The notes: generated by a model from the sequence alone, not told the origin. A stretch of 64,000 bases of DNA from Rosa chinensis (GCF_002994745.2 NW_020126833.1:124001-188000), one strand, 5' to 3'; numbered from the stretch's first letter, positions 1 through 12,639 are shown. Made by a program: numbers and translations.

Positions 1-3000
1 CACTATGTAGCATAGTTGTGAAGAGCTTTGTGCTGTTGAAAGTCCGGCTACTGCTACTAGCGATGCACGCAGCAGCACACATAGTGAACTTCCAACAGCA
101 AGCAGTACATAAACAAGTAATGTGAACTTTATTCCCACTTTAGGCTCCGTCTCACTTGTGGGAGGAGAAGCCCATGCCATCCAATAGTTACTAGCTACCT
201 GCAGTACTTGGAAAGATGACTGTGCCAAGATTATGATTGGAATCAGTACACCACCTTTCACAGTTGTCAAATACGACCAGTAAACTTCTTTTCCAATGCT
301 TCCTTTCTCTCTCTCTTCATCTTGAACCAATTTTCCTTCTTTTTCAGTAATCTCCAGAGAGAGATTATGCTCAGATTCCTGTCGTGTCTGTTGAAGTTCA
401 GCATCTGAAGTGGACTCTATGATGGGTTCACTCTCAGGTGTTGGATCTTGAGTAGTTCTGCTGCTATTTTCAACTGTAAGGATTGACTCTAGAGCTCGGC
501 TATGAGCACCAACCAAACTTCAAAGCCTGTATTTTGTTTTAGAAGCTCTTCAAAGCTTCCAGCTTGCACAATCTTTCCATTTTGCATCACCTGTTGAAAA
601 CCCAATTTAGTTTTGGTTTGGTGGATTCTTAGAACTCGTGACTCATAAGTCGACTTGATCACAAACCATGTATGCATAAAGTTACTTTCTTACCAAGAGA
701 ACAGTATAATTTTCACTAGGATCCTAATTAACTTTTAGGGAGAGTTTCTTAATTATTACAAGTAGTCATCCAATCAGAAGATAGGGTTCTCTTCAGTAAC
801 AAGTCTAGCCTTCCGGTCATTGTCTGGTTCTTATATAGTTTCCATAGTTCGTTATTCTCTTAAATGACCAAGTAAATGCAGAGAGAGAGTTTATTTTGTC
901 TTTCTTACCAGAATTATGTCCGCTGCCGGGAGAAACTCAACCTGGTGAGTGACATAAAGAGTGGTCTTCTCTCTGAGAAGACCCATCATGCAGTCCTGCA
1001 ACGTATAAAATCATAATCAATTTCAAAAATTCAAAAGGATGTGGCTTCAGAGTACAAGTTACTTTAAAGACAATACTCATAATGTCGTTCGTGACACAGG
1101 AAGTCCAGGAAGTCTAACCTCAAAGAGTTGGGTGCCTGTGTGAGCATCAACAGCACTAAAGGGTCATCGAGTAAATATATATCAGCATCCTGGTAAACTG
1201 CACGAGCAATTTGTATCCTTTGTTTCTGTCCTCCACTCATATTAATTCCTCTTTCTCCAATTTCTGTTAGATCTCCACAAGAGAATAGCTCAAAATCCTT
1301 TTCCAATGCACATGCTTTCACAGTTCTGTCATACTTGGCCTTGTCGTATGCATTTCCAAAAAGAATATTCTCCCTGATATTTCCTGTCAGAATCCATGGA
1401 GATTGAGGAACATAAGCCTTTGTACCGCTGATCTTCACTGTCCCTGACAACTTCTGAATTTCTCCAAGTATGCATGACAGAAGGCTAGACTTCCCTGATC
1501 CTACAGTCCCACAAATGCCACTTTCATACCCCTCTTCACTTTTAACTGTATTCCATCAAGAGTTGTGTTGCTTGGCTCAATATTCCAGCCAAATTTCCAT
1601 TTTCTATCTCAATGGAGTTTTCCATTTGATCTTTTGGAAAATGCTCAATGCCATCCTGCTGAATTTCATCTTCCATGAGATATGAAGCTACTCTATCCGC
1701 AGATACTTTTCCCTGTGCAATCGCAGAGAGCAGGTCAGGTAGATTGAATATAGGGTCCTGTAACATTCTGAAAGTGGCCAGTGCTGATAAAACTCTCCCT
1801 GCTGTGAGGTCTATGCCCATCAGCATACAAGCCCAGAAAGTGACCACAGAGATAAATGTGGGTGATCCCCAAAAGACGAAGGCGGTAGTTGCTGACAGTC
1901 GTAGTGACTTCCATAGCCAACCATACTCTACTTTCCTCAAACTTTCTAACTTTTGAAGGAACTGACTGTCCCATGCCTGAAGTTTGATTGTCTTCATGCT
2001 TCGAAGAATTTCTGAAGTGGCTTTCATCCTGTTGTCCTTGGCTTCCATGATCCTAGTCTGATATCTTTTCTGGAGATTAGTCATCGGTATGTTGCAAAGC
2101 AGTACTGCCAAAGTTGCAGCTAATGCAGCTAATGAACCCATGCCTAGATTTGTATGAAGAATGTAGATTGCCAAGGAAATTTGAATAGGCATCATCCATA
2201 TTATGTTAAGTACCAGATGAAGTCCGTGATTCTTTGGATGTCTACACTCATATAGTTGATGACCTCTCCGCTAGTGTGGCTTTGGCGGGATAGGCTTGAT
2301 AGACGTAAGCCTTCTTGAAATTTGAGATATCAGAGCAGCTCTAAGGCGAAGCCCTAGCTGTCGAGCCCCAAAAATCCATTGCCTCTGTGCTATTGTTTCA
2401 ACCATCTTAGCTCCTAGAAAGGCAAGTGCAAGAAAATAGCCACTCCCTAAGCTTCGAGTTTTCTTCTCTGTCAGAAAGTTTACAAAGTCATCAATGAGAT
2501 ATGGACCAACATATGATGAAACAGCACATATAACAGCAAACAATGCATTGATTGCTGCTTTCTTCTGATAATAGTTATTGTCTTGTAGATTTCTGGGTTT
2601 GTGGTTCCATCTCTCTCCTTAACATTTTGCAGTCTCTCATCAAAAGAGTGAGACAGATACTCAGCTGAGTCTTTGATATCGACATCTGGATTTCTTCCTG
2701 GTCTATGGGTTTCTTGACTCCAACAGCAAACAAAGGGTTGAGCCAAGAGAATGTGACAAGTTGGAGAAGAGTAGCTTTTCCATATGGAGATTCTCGTCTT
2801 CCTTCTGATTGTTTATCACCTTTTCCATTTAGAAGTGGTTCACTGATGCCATTTGGGATGGTGAGAGTGAGTCCTGTCTTGCCTTGATTGAAATAGCAAA
2901 TAGGCAGGCGGATGCAAGGACAATTATGAAGTCAGCATAATCACGTAACCGAAGCTGACCATGGTATGTGATACGGAAGTGAGTATCAGCAGCCACAGAG

Positions 3001-3445
3001 ATGATGGACAAGATGAAGCTGCAAACCACCATGCTCTTAATAGCCAAGGAAACTTGATGGACTTGATATTCACAATCTGGTATACTGTATCGATGATATT
3101 GCCCATGATACCACTTGCATACCCTCGGATGAAATTGCACGAACTTTATGATTGCAGTAAGTCACACTTCCATTTAGCAACAGTAGCAGCAATATGAAAT
3201 GAGTCACCATCAGTAAAGAGCAACAAGCTATGCTGATCTTGTAAATGGTGCTGAATCTTATGCCAATGCCGGTGCCATGCTTCTCTGTGCCTTGGTCTGG
3301 GAAATTTGTTCTTTGTTTGCAGATCTCGCCCATGCTTTTTTGTAAGTAATACAGTACTAAGATGCCAAGGAAACTAACTTGCATAACTATGCTAATGTGC
3401 TCACACAGCAGGGATAGTTTTGCTGGAGCCATTCTGTCTGAAATT
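1..3445 (-). pseudogene. ABCC-type (MRP) ABC transporter, copy 1, decayed and cut by window edge
   Basis: This matches ABCC full-size transporters, membrane pumps that export or sequester glutathione and other conjugates. Recognisable pieces on the minus strand are the N-terminal membrane segments (about 3432-2830), TMD1 (2746-1740), NBD1 with signature NMSGGQKQR and Walker B IYLLDDP (about 1600-1119), an intact 87-bp exon at 909-995 (DCMMG...ADIIL), and the linker/TMD2 exon from 590 leftwards off the edge. Compared with copy 2 (46930-53645) it carries many single-base losses, for example near 27-29, 518, 1155, 1510, 1597, 2212, 2300-2320, 3015, 3075 and 3411, so no frame survives for long. 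Splice sites bounding the 87-bp exon are still GT..AG. The family call is firm; loss of function is likely unless the indels are assembly errors. Confidence 0.85.
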
Positions 3446-4860
3446 CAAGCCTGCTGAAATCTGTCACAGATGATACAAATCAAATGAGGTATTATTCTTT
3501 CCAACGGTAAAAAATGATAAAGTTTCTAAAAAGTAGAATTTTTATTTCATAATAAGTACAGTTTTGTAAATTACATGAACTGTACATGTAAGTTATGACT
3601 ACTGTTATGACTATCTTACAAACGCTCTATGGTAGGCATATTACAAGTTGCAGTTGCAGTTACAGTTAAGCAGTTCTTTAATCTGTACAGTACAGTTTTG
3701 CAATTCTGAAAAAAGGTAATAGCTTTTTCATTCCCTGGTAACATTTTTCTCCATTCATGAGATGCACTAAAACTCAATTTGAGACTATGCCAGTTCTGTT
3801 GAATATCGATCTATTGTCTTGTTTTGAACTTTGTTAGAATGCTTGACGGTCGTCTCCTTCACATGCATAAAACTTAACATTTCAAGTTGGACTTGTAAGA
3901 CATGCATCCTTATACAATAGAATCTTCACCTCTAGCTATCACAATGAACTAGGATATATTGTCAATTATGATACAAAGAGATAGCAGGGTCATCGAAGGT
4001 CATCGACATAGTCCAAATAGACATTCGTGCATTGACTAGTAGTACTCTTTCTGGCCTTCATATATAAGTTATAATTTATATTTGTTTCATTTTTATGAGT
4101 TTATATGTATGATGCAAATTATGTCTAGAAGGTGAACATATATGGAGCAAACTTAACTGCTAACTATTGTCAGTTGTAGGAAATCTATGAAAATAGGGAG
4201 GCTGGCTAATGGCTCTGAAGGGGTCCTGAACCAAATAAAAACAGGAAATATAATCACTATAGAAGATGTTTTATTGGTTTTTTTTTTTTTTAAGGAAAGA
4301 ATGAATCCACTTGTTAAGGAAAACCTCATTGCAACCAGAATTAGTAAAAAAGAATAAATGAAAATGAACTGCTTTTTTTTTTTATGAGGATGAAAATGAA
4401 CTACTTGACCTTGGTGATATCACCAAAAGAACTTGGTGCCAAGAAAGACAGCAAGAAAGACAAGAAGAAGAACAAGAACTAAGAACATTGTAGTTCCTCT
4501 ACTTCAAAGCAAGATATACTCTTTTCATCATGCACTATCTATGTGTCAAGTGATATTCATGAGCGACTACTTTGAAACTGGTATATATGAAGAATTACTT
4601 ACTCATTCTCTGCTTAAATCGAACATGTCTTCCCAGACCATATCTGCTTCTCTCCGGCTTAACTTCAGCCTCCCTCCTAGTTTTGCTGACTCAAGATTCC
4701 CAGACCACCAATATGATAAGCCTTCCGACTCGATATAAAGAAGTTTGAGGAGCAGGAAATGGCAAATATCCGAGATCATTTTCAAATTTAGGTCGCCAGG
4801 ACCACGAAGATAATGAAGGTTTCAGAGAGAGTGACAGGATGACAGGAAGAAATCTAATCG
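3446..4860 (-). other. 5' flank / leader of ABCC copy 1
   Basis: No coding sequence is evident. The stretch aligns in order with the region upstream of ABCC copy 2 (53646-54600), including a segment around 4600-4730 that matches 54490-54590 and contains a GTAAGT-type donor on the minus strand near 4605. The likely reading is a 5' untranslated exon plus first intron that was copied together with the coding part. T/A homopolymer runs occur at 4269-4291 and 4373-4383. Confidence 0.5.
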
Positions 4861-6145
4861 GAGAGCACAAAGTAGATGTAGGTTGTTATACAGCAGTTAC
4901 ACTTTGTGTGTGTATATATCTGTGGGACTACTCAAGAGTGAGTGTATGGTTTTGTTGTTTGGGTGACTGATGCGTGTTGTGTTTTATAGGGTAGGGTTTG
5001 GGGGTTTATCACGTGAGGATTTTGAAATGGGGACGGTCATTTTGGCTGGTTATCTGGACTTATTATGAGTTTTAATGTTTTTATATACTCAACTTATCTA
5101 TACTATTTTCACCCAAGATTTTTTTTTTTTTTTTTTTGTTTTGAATACGGCAGAGGCGCTATTAATATACTCAATTTATTTGTACTATATTTTAAGAGAA
5201 GAGGGTTTGTCAATTATAACTGAAAATTGAATTCAAATACCCCTTAAATATTAAAAAGTATAGAAAATTGTTTAATATGAGAATAATAACGTCAGATTAA
5301 AATAACAAAAAATAAAATTAAGACTAGAAAAAACTATTTAACCACTCAGTCCACTTTTATAACCACCCACAGCTTACACCCATCGGTGTGTAAGATTTCT
5401 AGTTAATTGAACAAGAAGCATGTGAGAACAATAAACAAAGTGTTATCTATGAATATGAGCGTCTAAGGAAGTGAAAAGAAACAACACCCACCAATGTAAG
5501 CAAATAACTAGCTAGTGCGCTTGACAAAGTCTCAAGAAGCAATCATAGGTTGTCAATGAAGAATCAATTCGTAATTGGTTAAGTTTGGTTGTCTATACTT
5601 GTTTGAGATAAACTTCTCGGAAATGATTATGGTATTTGATTTACTACGCTATCATCCATATATTTATTTGATACATATATTTTATTTTTAGAGAGATTGT
5701 TTGTTGGACTCACATAAGACGTACAACGTATCAAAAGCACAAATGGCATGGGGACATGATACAACTTAAACTTGAAGTATCAGTTGCAATTTAGCTCTAC
5801 ACTCTATCTCACCACAACTTGGACTAACCCTAATGCTTATTACAATATCTAACTTTCTTTTGATGTAGATCTACTTCACCTTTTTTTGTCTGTTAGTTAA
5901 ACCAAGCTTCTTCTCGATTGAAGACTTGACCATATGTATTATGATATAATATCAGAAAACATTAGAGCTGCCAATGGACTCTCCAGTCATAATAAATAAC
6001 ATTGAAGAGTTGAATTTTGTGTGTGGAATAGTCGCATTATGTATAATATTTTACTTTCAACAGTTATATAGTAGTTACGTGACAATAACATGGAATTTGA
6101 GACAAAAAGAGTGCGGCAACTCATCATGTGATCAAATTTAAAGTT
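4861..6145. other. AT-rich intergenic DNA
   Basis: No gene, RNA or clear transposon terminus was recognised. The stretch is AT-rich with homopolymer tracts (for example around 5120-5138). Short reading frames here lack codon or domain support. Confidence 0.5.
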
Positions 6146-6150
6146 GTGGT

Positions 6151-6499
6151 TGTTGAGAATATATACACATCCCACGTGGGAAAAATGAGACATTGCCTAT
6201 GAGTTTATAAGGGTTTGGGCAACTTCATCTATTGTCAATTGGTTTTGGATATGAACCCCAGATTACTTTATCATAGTATCAGAGCGGGTTACCCACATGT
6301 GCATGCCTAACGGCCACACGGGCTCCATGTCACCAAATGTCCACGTGTATGCTTGAAAATCGCTACACGTCGGGGTGTGTTGAGAATATATATATATATA
6401 TCCCACATGGAAAATGAACCTTGTCTATAAGTTATAAGGGTTTGAGCCACTCCATCAATTGCCAATTGGTATTGAATGTGAATCCAGATTACTTTATCA
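6151..6499. mobile_element. Complete TRIM (terminal-repeat retrotransposon in miniature)
   Basis: Two near-identical LTRs run from 6151 to 6273 and from 6378 to 6499, both starting TGTTGAGAATATA and ending TTTATCA. Directly after the left LTR is TAGTATCAGAGCGGG, one base off the initiator-Met tRNA primer-binding site TGGTATCAGAGC. Only about 100 bp lie between the LTRs, with no coding capacity. A perfect 5-bp target-site duplication GTGGT flanks the element (6146-6150 and 6500-6504). Such elements must be mobilised by proteins supplied in trans. Confidence 0.93.
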
Positions 6500-6715
6500 G
6501 TGGTTTCTTGAAACTCTTTTATTACTCTAAAGCTCCCTAGTCCACTAGTATGTGCAGGAAACGTGAAGATATAAAGGTGTGAGATCAGTGTCTAAAATTT
6601 TTATCACCTAGTGCGATGGCTTGCTTTTTGATGGTGGAAAATCCTTAAAGCCAGAGCACTAGCTAGAAATTTGATGCCATTTCTGTGTCTTTCGTCACAT
6701 CGTAGGAACTCTGAA

Positions 6716-6902
6716 AGATCAGCAGTCATATGGCTTTATACGGCAGGAAAGTAGGAAACTAAGCTTATAATATATCATGATGATATACTGTTTATTTACT
6801 CTGATGGGATTAGATCAGCAGTCATATGGGCTTTATACGGCAGGAAAGTCAGGAAACAATATCATGATGATATACTTGTTTATTTTCTCTGATGGGATTA
6901 GA
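6716..6902. repeat. Tandem duplication, two units of about 95 bp
   Basis: Both units begin AGATCAGCAGTCATATGG and end TCTGATGGGATTAGA (6716-6811 and 6812-6902), differing by a few small indels. There is no coding content, and it looks like a local slippage or unequal-exchange duplication. Confidence 0.8.
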
Positions 6903-7189
6903 ATGTCTTTATTGAATTTGGGTTTCATAAGATTTTCGATTCCAATACATTAATATGCATCCAAACAATTCTGAAGCGCTGATCCAGGGACTTTGTAAGG
7001 AATATATTGGGATATACTCTAAGAGAATCCCATATCTGTATATAAGAGAAATGATTATATATGCAAAGTTGCATATAAGTATAGTTCCTTTCTTAAGTGC
7101 CTTGCGTTCTACTTGAACCACTAAACAATTTAACTTGTAAGGTCGCCATGCATGTGAAATATATAAATATATATATATATATATTAATT

Positions 7190-7325
7190 TTTTTTATTTA
7201 TCTGGACGATATTGTAACTTTCCACCCCACCCTACCCTGATGTCGTGAGATTTAAACCCATGACCCCTACGGTGTTAGTTAGGCCAGCTAACCAACAAGT
7301 CACGGCTCACCGACCATGCATGTGA
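7190..7325 (-). repeat. Possible tRNA-derived SINE remnant
   Basis: The minus strand shows an A-box-like stretch (GACTTGTTGGTTAGCTGGCC) and downstream a B-box-like GGGTTTAAATCTCAC, spaced as in tRNA-derived SINE heads. No poly(A) tail or target-site duplication is obvious, so this is a weak call. Confidence 0.3.
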
Positions 7326-7902
7326 TATGAGCCTGAGAGACACTTATGCCTGGCTTTGCCTCCGGAAGATCGAGGCTAATCGGTCAATCATGACCGCCAC
7401 CAATTAACTACGACCTTATGGCCATTCCATCCTTATTGCCTCTCAAAATTCCAGTTAAATGATACATAGGTATGATGGAGCGGATCGAATTCATGTCAAT
7501 GTTTAAAAGTCGCTAGGAGTAGGTGGGCAGTGGAAAAACCTACCATCTAGGTGCCTAGACAGCGCTTAGGTGGGTGCCATTTAATTTAATTGTTTTATTA
7601 TCATTACTATAATAAGAAAATAGAATTTGCTTCCTTAGATAACCCTCAAATATTAAAAAAATTTAGAAATTGAAATAACCAACAGGACAATAATGCAATA
7701 AAAAATATACTAGAATAAAATAAATAATAGGGGCAGTGACCACTTACCCATTTACGCTAAATATAGTCCACTTACTCCGCTAAGAGTTTTTTTAACCTCA
7801 TTTACCCAATCTAACAGTGTTTGACAGTATTGCCCTCATTTTAATTTATAATTACACTCATATCTATCTCTCTCTCATCCTCCGATCTGCGTTTTCTCCC
7901 TT

Positions 7903-7957
<55 letters not shown>
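7903..7957. repeat. (CT)n microsatellite
   Basis: Almost pure CT dinucleotide tract inside the element at 7730-9008. Reading frames across it, rich in Ser/Leu or Arg/Glu, are artefacts of the repeat. Confidence 0.95.
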
Positions 7958-7962
<5 letters not shown>

Positions 7963-8400
7963 CTCCGACCGTGCCCGTTGCCGCTCTCCACAGAGCCGAC
8001 GACGCCGCATAGGCCGAAGATAACGTCTCAGAGGCTGCAGATCGAGGACTCTGTTGAGATCGGATGCGACGAGCACGGTCGATTCGGCGACCGGGCTTCT
8101 GGTCGATTTCGGCGATCTGGGCTTTCCGGTCTGCGCGCCGATTGGAGTAGCAGCATCCACTCCTGAAGACGACAAAGCAGCTTGGTCGGCCTACCTCGCC
8201 GGAGTCCAACCCTAGTAGGCGAAAAGCGCGTCCGGTCTTGATGTGGGTGCCCAGATCATTTTTCTGGTGCCCAAATTAGTTTTTTTTTTTTTAGTAAAAT
8301 AAGGGGCAGAAGAAAGAAAAAAGAAAAAAAATGTTTTGAATGTCAATTGAGGCCAATAGAGAGAAGTTAATGTCTATTGAGGGCAATAGACGTCTAAAAA

Positions 8401-8720
8401 TCACATTACTGGGGGGCAATATATTTCTATTGCCCCTCAATAGACCAACATAGTACCTACATTTCCACACTATAAACACAAATAAACGTATCAGCTATCA
8501 AACATAATTTCCACAAATAAAATAGAGTCAATAGATTATTGGGGAATAACATAGAGTCAATAGTTACAGGGGGCAATAATATGTCTATTGTCCCCCAATA
8601 GACCAACATAGTACACTACAATTCCATTCTATAAACACAAATAAACGTATCAGCTATCAAAACATAATTCCCACAAATAATAACATAGAGTCAATAGATT
8701 ATTGGGGGCAATAATCTGTC
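8401..8720. repeat. Tandem repeat, two units of about 170 bp plus partial
   Basis: Each unit has GGGGGCAATA, then TATTGCCCCT/TATTGTCCCC, then CAATAGACCAACATAGTAC, and then AAACACAAATAAACGTATCA. The units begin around 8410 and 8572 and a third starts near 8700. Within each unit GGGGGCAATA and its complement form a short hairpin. There is no coding content. Confidence 0.75.
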
Positions 8721-9203
8721 TATGGGGGACAATAAATCATACGCCGGAATCCCGACATCAGTCCGATAACCGGATTCCTGTCACCGGTCGGCGGCCGGCC
8801 ACTGGTCACCGTAGTCGGGCAAGGTGGAGGATGATTTCTCCCTCTAAAGTGAGAAGAAGGAGAGGGCAAAAAGTCCCAAAATTAATAAAAAGAATTAATT
8901 GGGTATTAGGGAAATAATCCCTTAAGTGTTTTGGTAAACTGGGTTAAAAAACAGTTAGTGGAGTAAGTGGGCAATTTTAAGCAGAAATTGGGTAAATGAT
9001 CATTTCGCTAATAATATATTGTTGTAGGAAACTGCTTTGGTTAAAAAAAATCACCCACTTCCTTCAAAAAAAAAAAAACCACAAACACACACATGGAGTG
9101 TGGGTACATGCTAGTACAACATAAAAATAAGTACATCAAAACAAAAAACTATACTTTCAATTATACTACTTTGAAAATATAATAACTTTTTACTCAAATA
9201 AGA

Positions 9204-9380
9204 AGGTATGCTCACCTAATGAACAGTTTTAAGGGACTGTGAGAGACAGTGAATCTGATGACGAAAAATAAATTCCATAATTTAAGTTGTTATAATTTCA
9301 ACATTTTAATTTAGTACATATGATTGAGATGCATTTGTCTCTCACTGTCTCTTAAAACTGTCATTTAGGTGAGCAGTCCT
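9204..9380. mobile_element. Short MITE (177 bp), family member 1
   Basis: The ends are inverted repeats AGGTATGCTCACCTAATGA and AGGACTGCTCACCTAAATGA (the latter on the complement), extending inwards through ACAGTTTTAAG. The interior is AT-rich and non-coding. A diverged relative is at 42221-42380. Superfamily is uncertain, Mutator-like being likely from the relative's 10-bp flanking duplication. Confidence 0.7.
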
Positions 9381-9689
9381 GCTCATACAAATACTTACAA
9401 ATTAAAGTCGTTTTTAAAGTTATTTAAGTATTTGACAAAATAAAATAAATATTAAAAAATTTATTCAACTTTTCTACCTAGATCTGCCCAAACTAATCAA
9501 GGCGGTTGGGCGCCACTAGCGGCTAAGTGGCCGCCAAGAGATTTTTAGAACACTAATTCATGCACGCCATCATCACAATTCACGATAAATCATTGATTGC
9601 CTATAATGTTGACCAAATTAAAAGCTAATCTAAAACAGCTTTGAGGCAAGGAGACTCAAATAATGCTTTCCTAATGTAGACATCATGTA

Positions 9690-10195
9690 GGGCTGTCATT
9701 CCGACACAACCCGATAACACGACTCGAAACTCGCACGAAATAAGCGGGTTGAACCCACACGATAAAAACTGGTCGGCGGTGGGTCAACCCTCCATGACCC
9801 ATTTAATAAATGGGTCGGCCGTCTAACCAGATTGTGCTATGTTTTTCTTGAAATTTTAGATGTTCGGAGTATTTGATCATAATATAACACAATTTGAAAT
9901 ATTTCACTTTTAATTATTAGATTTAATTATTTATGAATATATATAATTATTTATATTCTTCTTTTGTGGAGTTTTAGTGAATTAATTAATTTATGCATTT
10001 TTTTAGTTAAATGGATCCCATTGTTAAAGCTTAAATGAGTCATTTTATCTAACAAGCACGACTTATTATTAAATGAGTAAGCGGTTGAAACGGTAACCCG
10101 TTTAATAAACAGGTTGGGTTTTGGTTTAAATTTTTGACACAATTATTAATGGGTTGGTTTAGGTTATATCTTTCGACACGACAAATATCTATGCA
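9690..10195. mobile_element. hAT-type non-autonomous element, right end degraded
   Basis: It begins TAGGGCTGTCATTCCGACAC, the terminal motif of a widespread class of plant non-autonomous hAT elements. Subterminal GGGTTG/AACCC words repeat throughout, and the right side still shows the mirrored ..GGTTATATC..CGACACGAC.. motif near 10160-10185. The canonical closing GACAGCCCTA is missing, so the right terminus appears lost. There is no transposase. Confidence 0.55.
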
Positions 10196-10641
10196 ATACG
10201 TAGTATACTGGGTTGGGGGGCTTAAATAGAGATATATGATCCAGAACCTTAATTAGCATATTAGTCAGTCATTTATCTTATTTAAAAGTCTGAAGCTGTC
10301 TTTCAATTTTTTGAGAGGGTTTGAAGGATATAGTGTACGTGTTCCTCTGTTTAGATCTGCCAATGTTAGTGAAAACACTAGTGAAATGACTTCACGGGAT
10401 TAGTGAGTTATCCGTACACCATTATCCTTTTCCAAAAAAAAAAGGGAAAATGCATTAGGTACTAGCTTGCCATGGAGACATCGCTGGATTGTATTTATCA
10501 TCATTATCTCATAATAACTAATTACATGATCGATACAAACGTTAATCCTTTTATTTTAAAGAAACTCATATATATCAAACTCTATATCATATATGCAAGT
10601 TGTGTACAAACTTCTCTCTTTCATCGAGGTTAGAAAAGGGC

Positions 10642-10672
<31 letters not shown>

Positions 10673-10689
10673 ATATAATATATATAACC
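10196..10689. other. Intergenic, with (TA)n microsatellite at 10645-10683
   Basis: Nothing gene-like was recognised. The TA tract at the right abuts the foldback element that follows, the same arrangement as at the 20183 and 34767 copies. Confidence 0.5.
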
Positions 10690-11055
10690 TTGCTCAGGTG
10701 CGGATATGCAAAATGTATGGATTTTTCATTTTTACCCTCACTTTTTTGATTATATTTTCACATCTTAACCGTTCAGTTTTTAGATCCTAATGTACAGATC
10801 ATCTCTACAAAATTCAGCCAATTTGATGATCGTTAAGGCATCCAAAACTGTAATTACACGAACGAACCGCATCTGTCGAACCGGAACCGTTCGTATTTAT
10901 AATGATAATTGCATTTTTGGATGCCTTAACGATCACCAAATTGCTGAAAATTTGCATAAGTGATCTGTACATTAGGACCTAAAAACTGAACGGTTAAGAT
11001 GTAAAAATATGATCGGAAAGTGGGGAAAAACTGGAAATCCGCACCTTTTACTTAA
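10690..11055. mobile_element. Foldback MITE, diverged family member
   Basis: It is a near-palindromic element. The left arm (..AACCGTTCAGTTTTTAGAT.., ..GATCGTTAAGGCATCC..) is repeated in inverse at 10915-11050 (..GGATGCCTTAACGATCA.., ..ACTGAACGGTTAAGATGT..). The core words AACCGTTCAGTTTTTAG and ATGTACAGATCAT are shared with the 400-bp elements at 20183 and 34767, so these form one family. Arms are about 150 bp around an unpaired centre of about 60 bp. A transcript would form a long hairpin. No coding potential. Confidence 0.8.
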
Positions 11056-12639
11056 GTGTGGATATCCGTAGCCAAGAAGGGCAGTAATATAGTCAAACTC
11101 ATTGCAATTTCTAATTGCAAATAGGGATTTGATATAAGTATATCCTTCCAAGTAACTATGGTGAATCATTAAGATGCTGTGGTTATCTTTTTACTCACAA
11201 ACACGCAGATACACACAGCTAGACAGGAAAATCCAGCCTTTTTCTTTTTTTTTGAATAGTAAAATCCAGTCTTTTGTTGTGCAGCAATAGTCACCATGAT
11301 TGCAAATACCCTACTAAGATTCGTTTGCTTATAAAATTCTCTGAGCCACGTGATATGCATGCATAGTACGTACTGTCCAAATCAATAGCACTGATACAAC
11401 TCTGACCTTAAATCTTTCTGCATTCGGATCTTTTCATATTCAGATTCAATAATGATACTGCCACAAAGAGTAATAATGAGGTATATGTAGCTGTAAGGCA
11501 AAGAAATTAATATGGGCTGTTGATGGAGATGAGTACGTACACCAATAACTATGTATCCTTTTCATGTTCTATTATATGCATGACTGGTGGGTGGAGTGCT
11601 TCGTTTCTGATCGGTTGGTTTGGGTCAGATTCATCTCTGATCGACGAGATGTGACATATAGCTCACCAGCTAATGTATGTACATATAGACTGGTCCCTTT
11701 TTTCATGATTATATCACTGCCAGATTATATAAGATCACTGCTGATTCAGACCCTTCGACTCAGAGAGAGATTAATTAGGTACTTACACTCACTGGCTATG
11801 CTGCTGTCGATATTTATTGACGCTCGAATGCCCTACATGCACCAGTTTTTGCCCTACATGCACCAGTACTGCATATATTTACTCTTTTTGTTTTTAGTTC
11901 AAAAACTCGAACTCCCAAAACCACCTTGTTTTTGAACACATGGTAAAACTATTGGGTGAAAATGAAATGAAAAATTACCAACTAGCAAATTAGGGTTTGT
12001 GAAAGCTACTAACAGGAACGTACGGAAAAGGTAGGCAACCCTTCTGTTTTTCAGATCGTCTAGCTGTGGTGCTATCTGACATACGATCCACCTCAATTCC
12101 ATGAAATTTTCTGATTTATAAAATTTCACGAATTTTCAACTCTAACTAATAGTTTAATTAGTAAGGAATAAAAAAGGGCGAGATGAGAGGAGCCAGGATA
12201 AAGACAGCTGGGTCCATCAGTACTGAAGCATAGAGGCAGTCTTAGATGCCGACCGAGAAGCCTCCCTGCTTGCTCATTCTGAATATTCAATCTTGGCCGG
12301 CATGCTGGCTCTAGGTTACAGGACATGACTTGTTGAGTTTAATAGCAGCAGCAGCAACATGCATGACCAAAACGTTTTAGGCAGTTTAGTGTTAGGTTTT
12401 GATGTTCGTATTTCCAACTTTCGGATGTATGTACTTTTAATTATTAATGATCGAACCATACTGTTTGCTAGACATATAGGTCTCCATGCCTATGTCTTCC
12501 TCATTTCTCTCTTGTATCTTCTCAATAAAAATAAAAACTGAACACAATATCTCTTTTTCTCTTTCAGACTAGATGCACGATTCCATGGTCTCTACAAAAG
12601 ACAATAACTCTTTAAACACTCCATCTGCTTTTTTCCGAC
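11056..12639. other. Intergenic DNA without recognised gene
   Basis: Nothing supportable as a gene. Around 11700-11870 there are short words (CAGACCCTT, CCCTACATGCACCAG) resembling 14520-14630, suggesting old local duplication of non-coding DNA. CCCTACATGCACCAGT is directly repeated at 11830-11865. Confidence 0.4.

Larger units (their letters stand above)
7730..9008. mobile_element. Mutator-like non-autonomous element with long terminal inverted repeats
   Basis: The left end (7730-7815: GGGGCAGTGACCACTTACCC, then ..CCACTTACTCCGCTAA..) is inverted-complementary, with divergence, to the right end (about 8930-9008), giving arms of about 80 bp. The flanks are AT-rich (TAAATAATA / TAATAATAT), consistent with but not proving a 9-bp duplication. 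The interior holds a long CT tract (7903-7957), a GC-rich segment (7960-8230) unlike its surroundings that could be a captured exon I cannot identify, and a tandem repeat at 8401-8720. No transposase was seen. Confidence 0.65.

Noticed and set aside
4603..4785. Coding first exon for ABCC copy 1
   Set aside because: The matching region of copy 2 does not keep the same reading frame, so a non-coding leader is more likely.
7817..8209. Frames rich in Ser-Leu or Arg-Glu
   Set aside because: Created by the CT/GA microsatellite inside a MULE-like element.
9692..9800. CRISPR-like short repeats (GGGTTG / AACCC words)
   Set aside because: Subterminal repeats of a hAT-type element in a plant genome; no regular spacers.
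11564..11935. 123-residue frame
   Set aside because: No domain, AT-rich, and part of it resembles a non-coding duplicated segment near 14520-14630.
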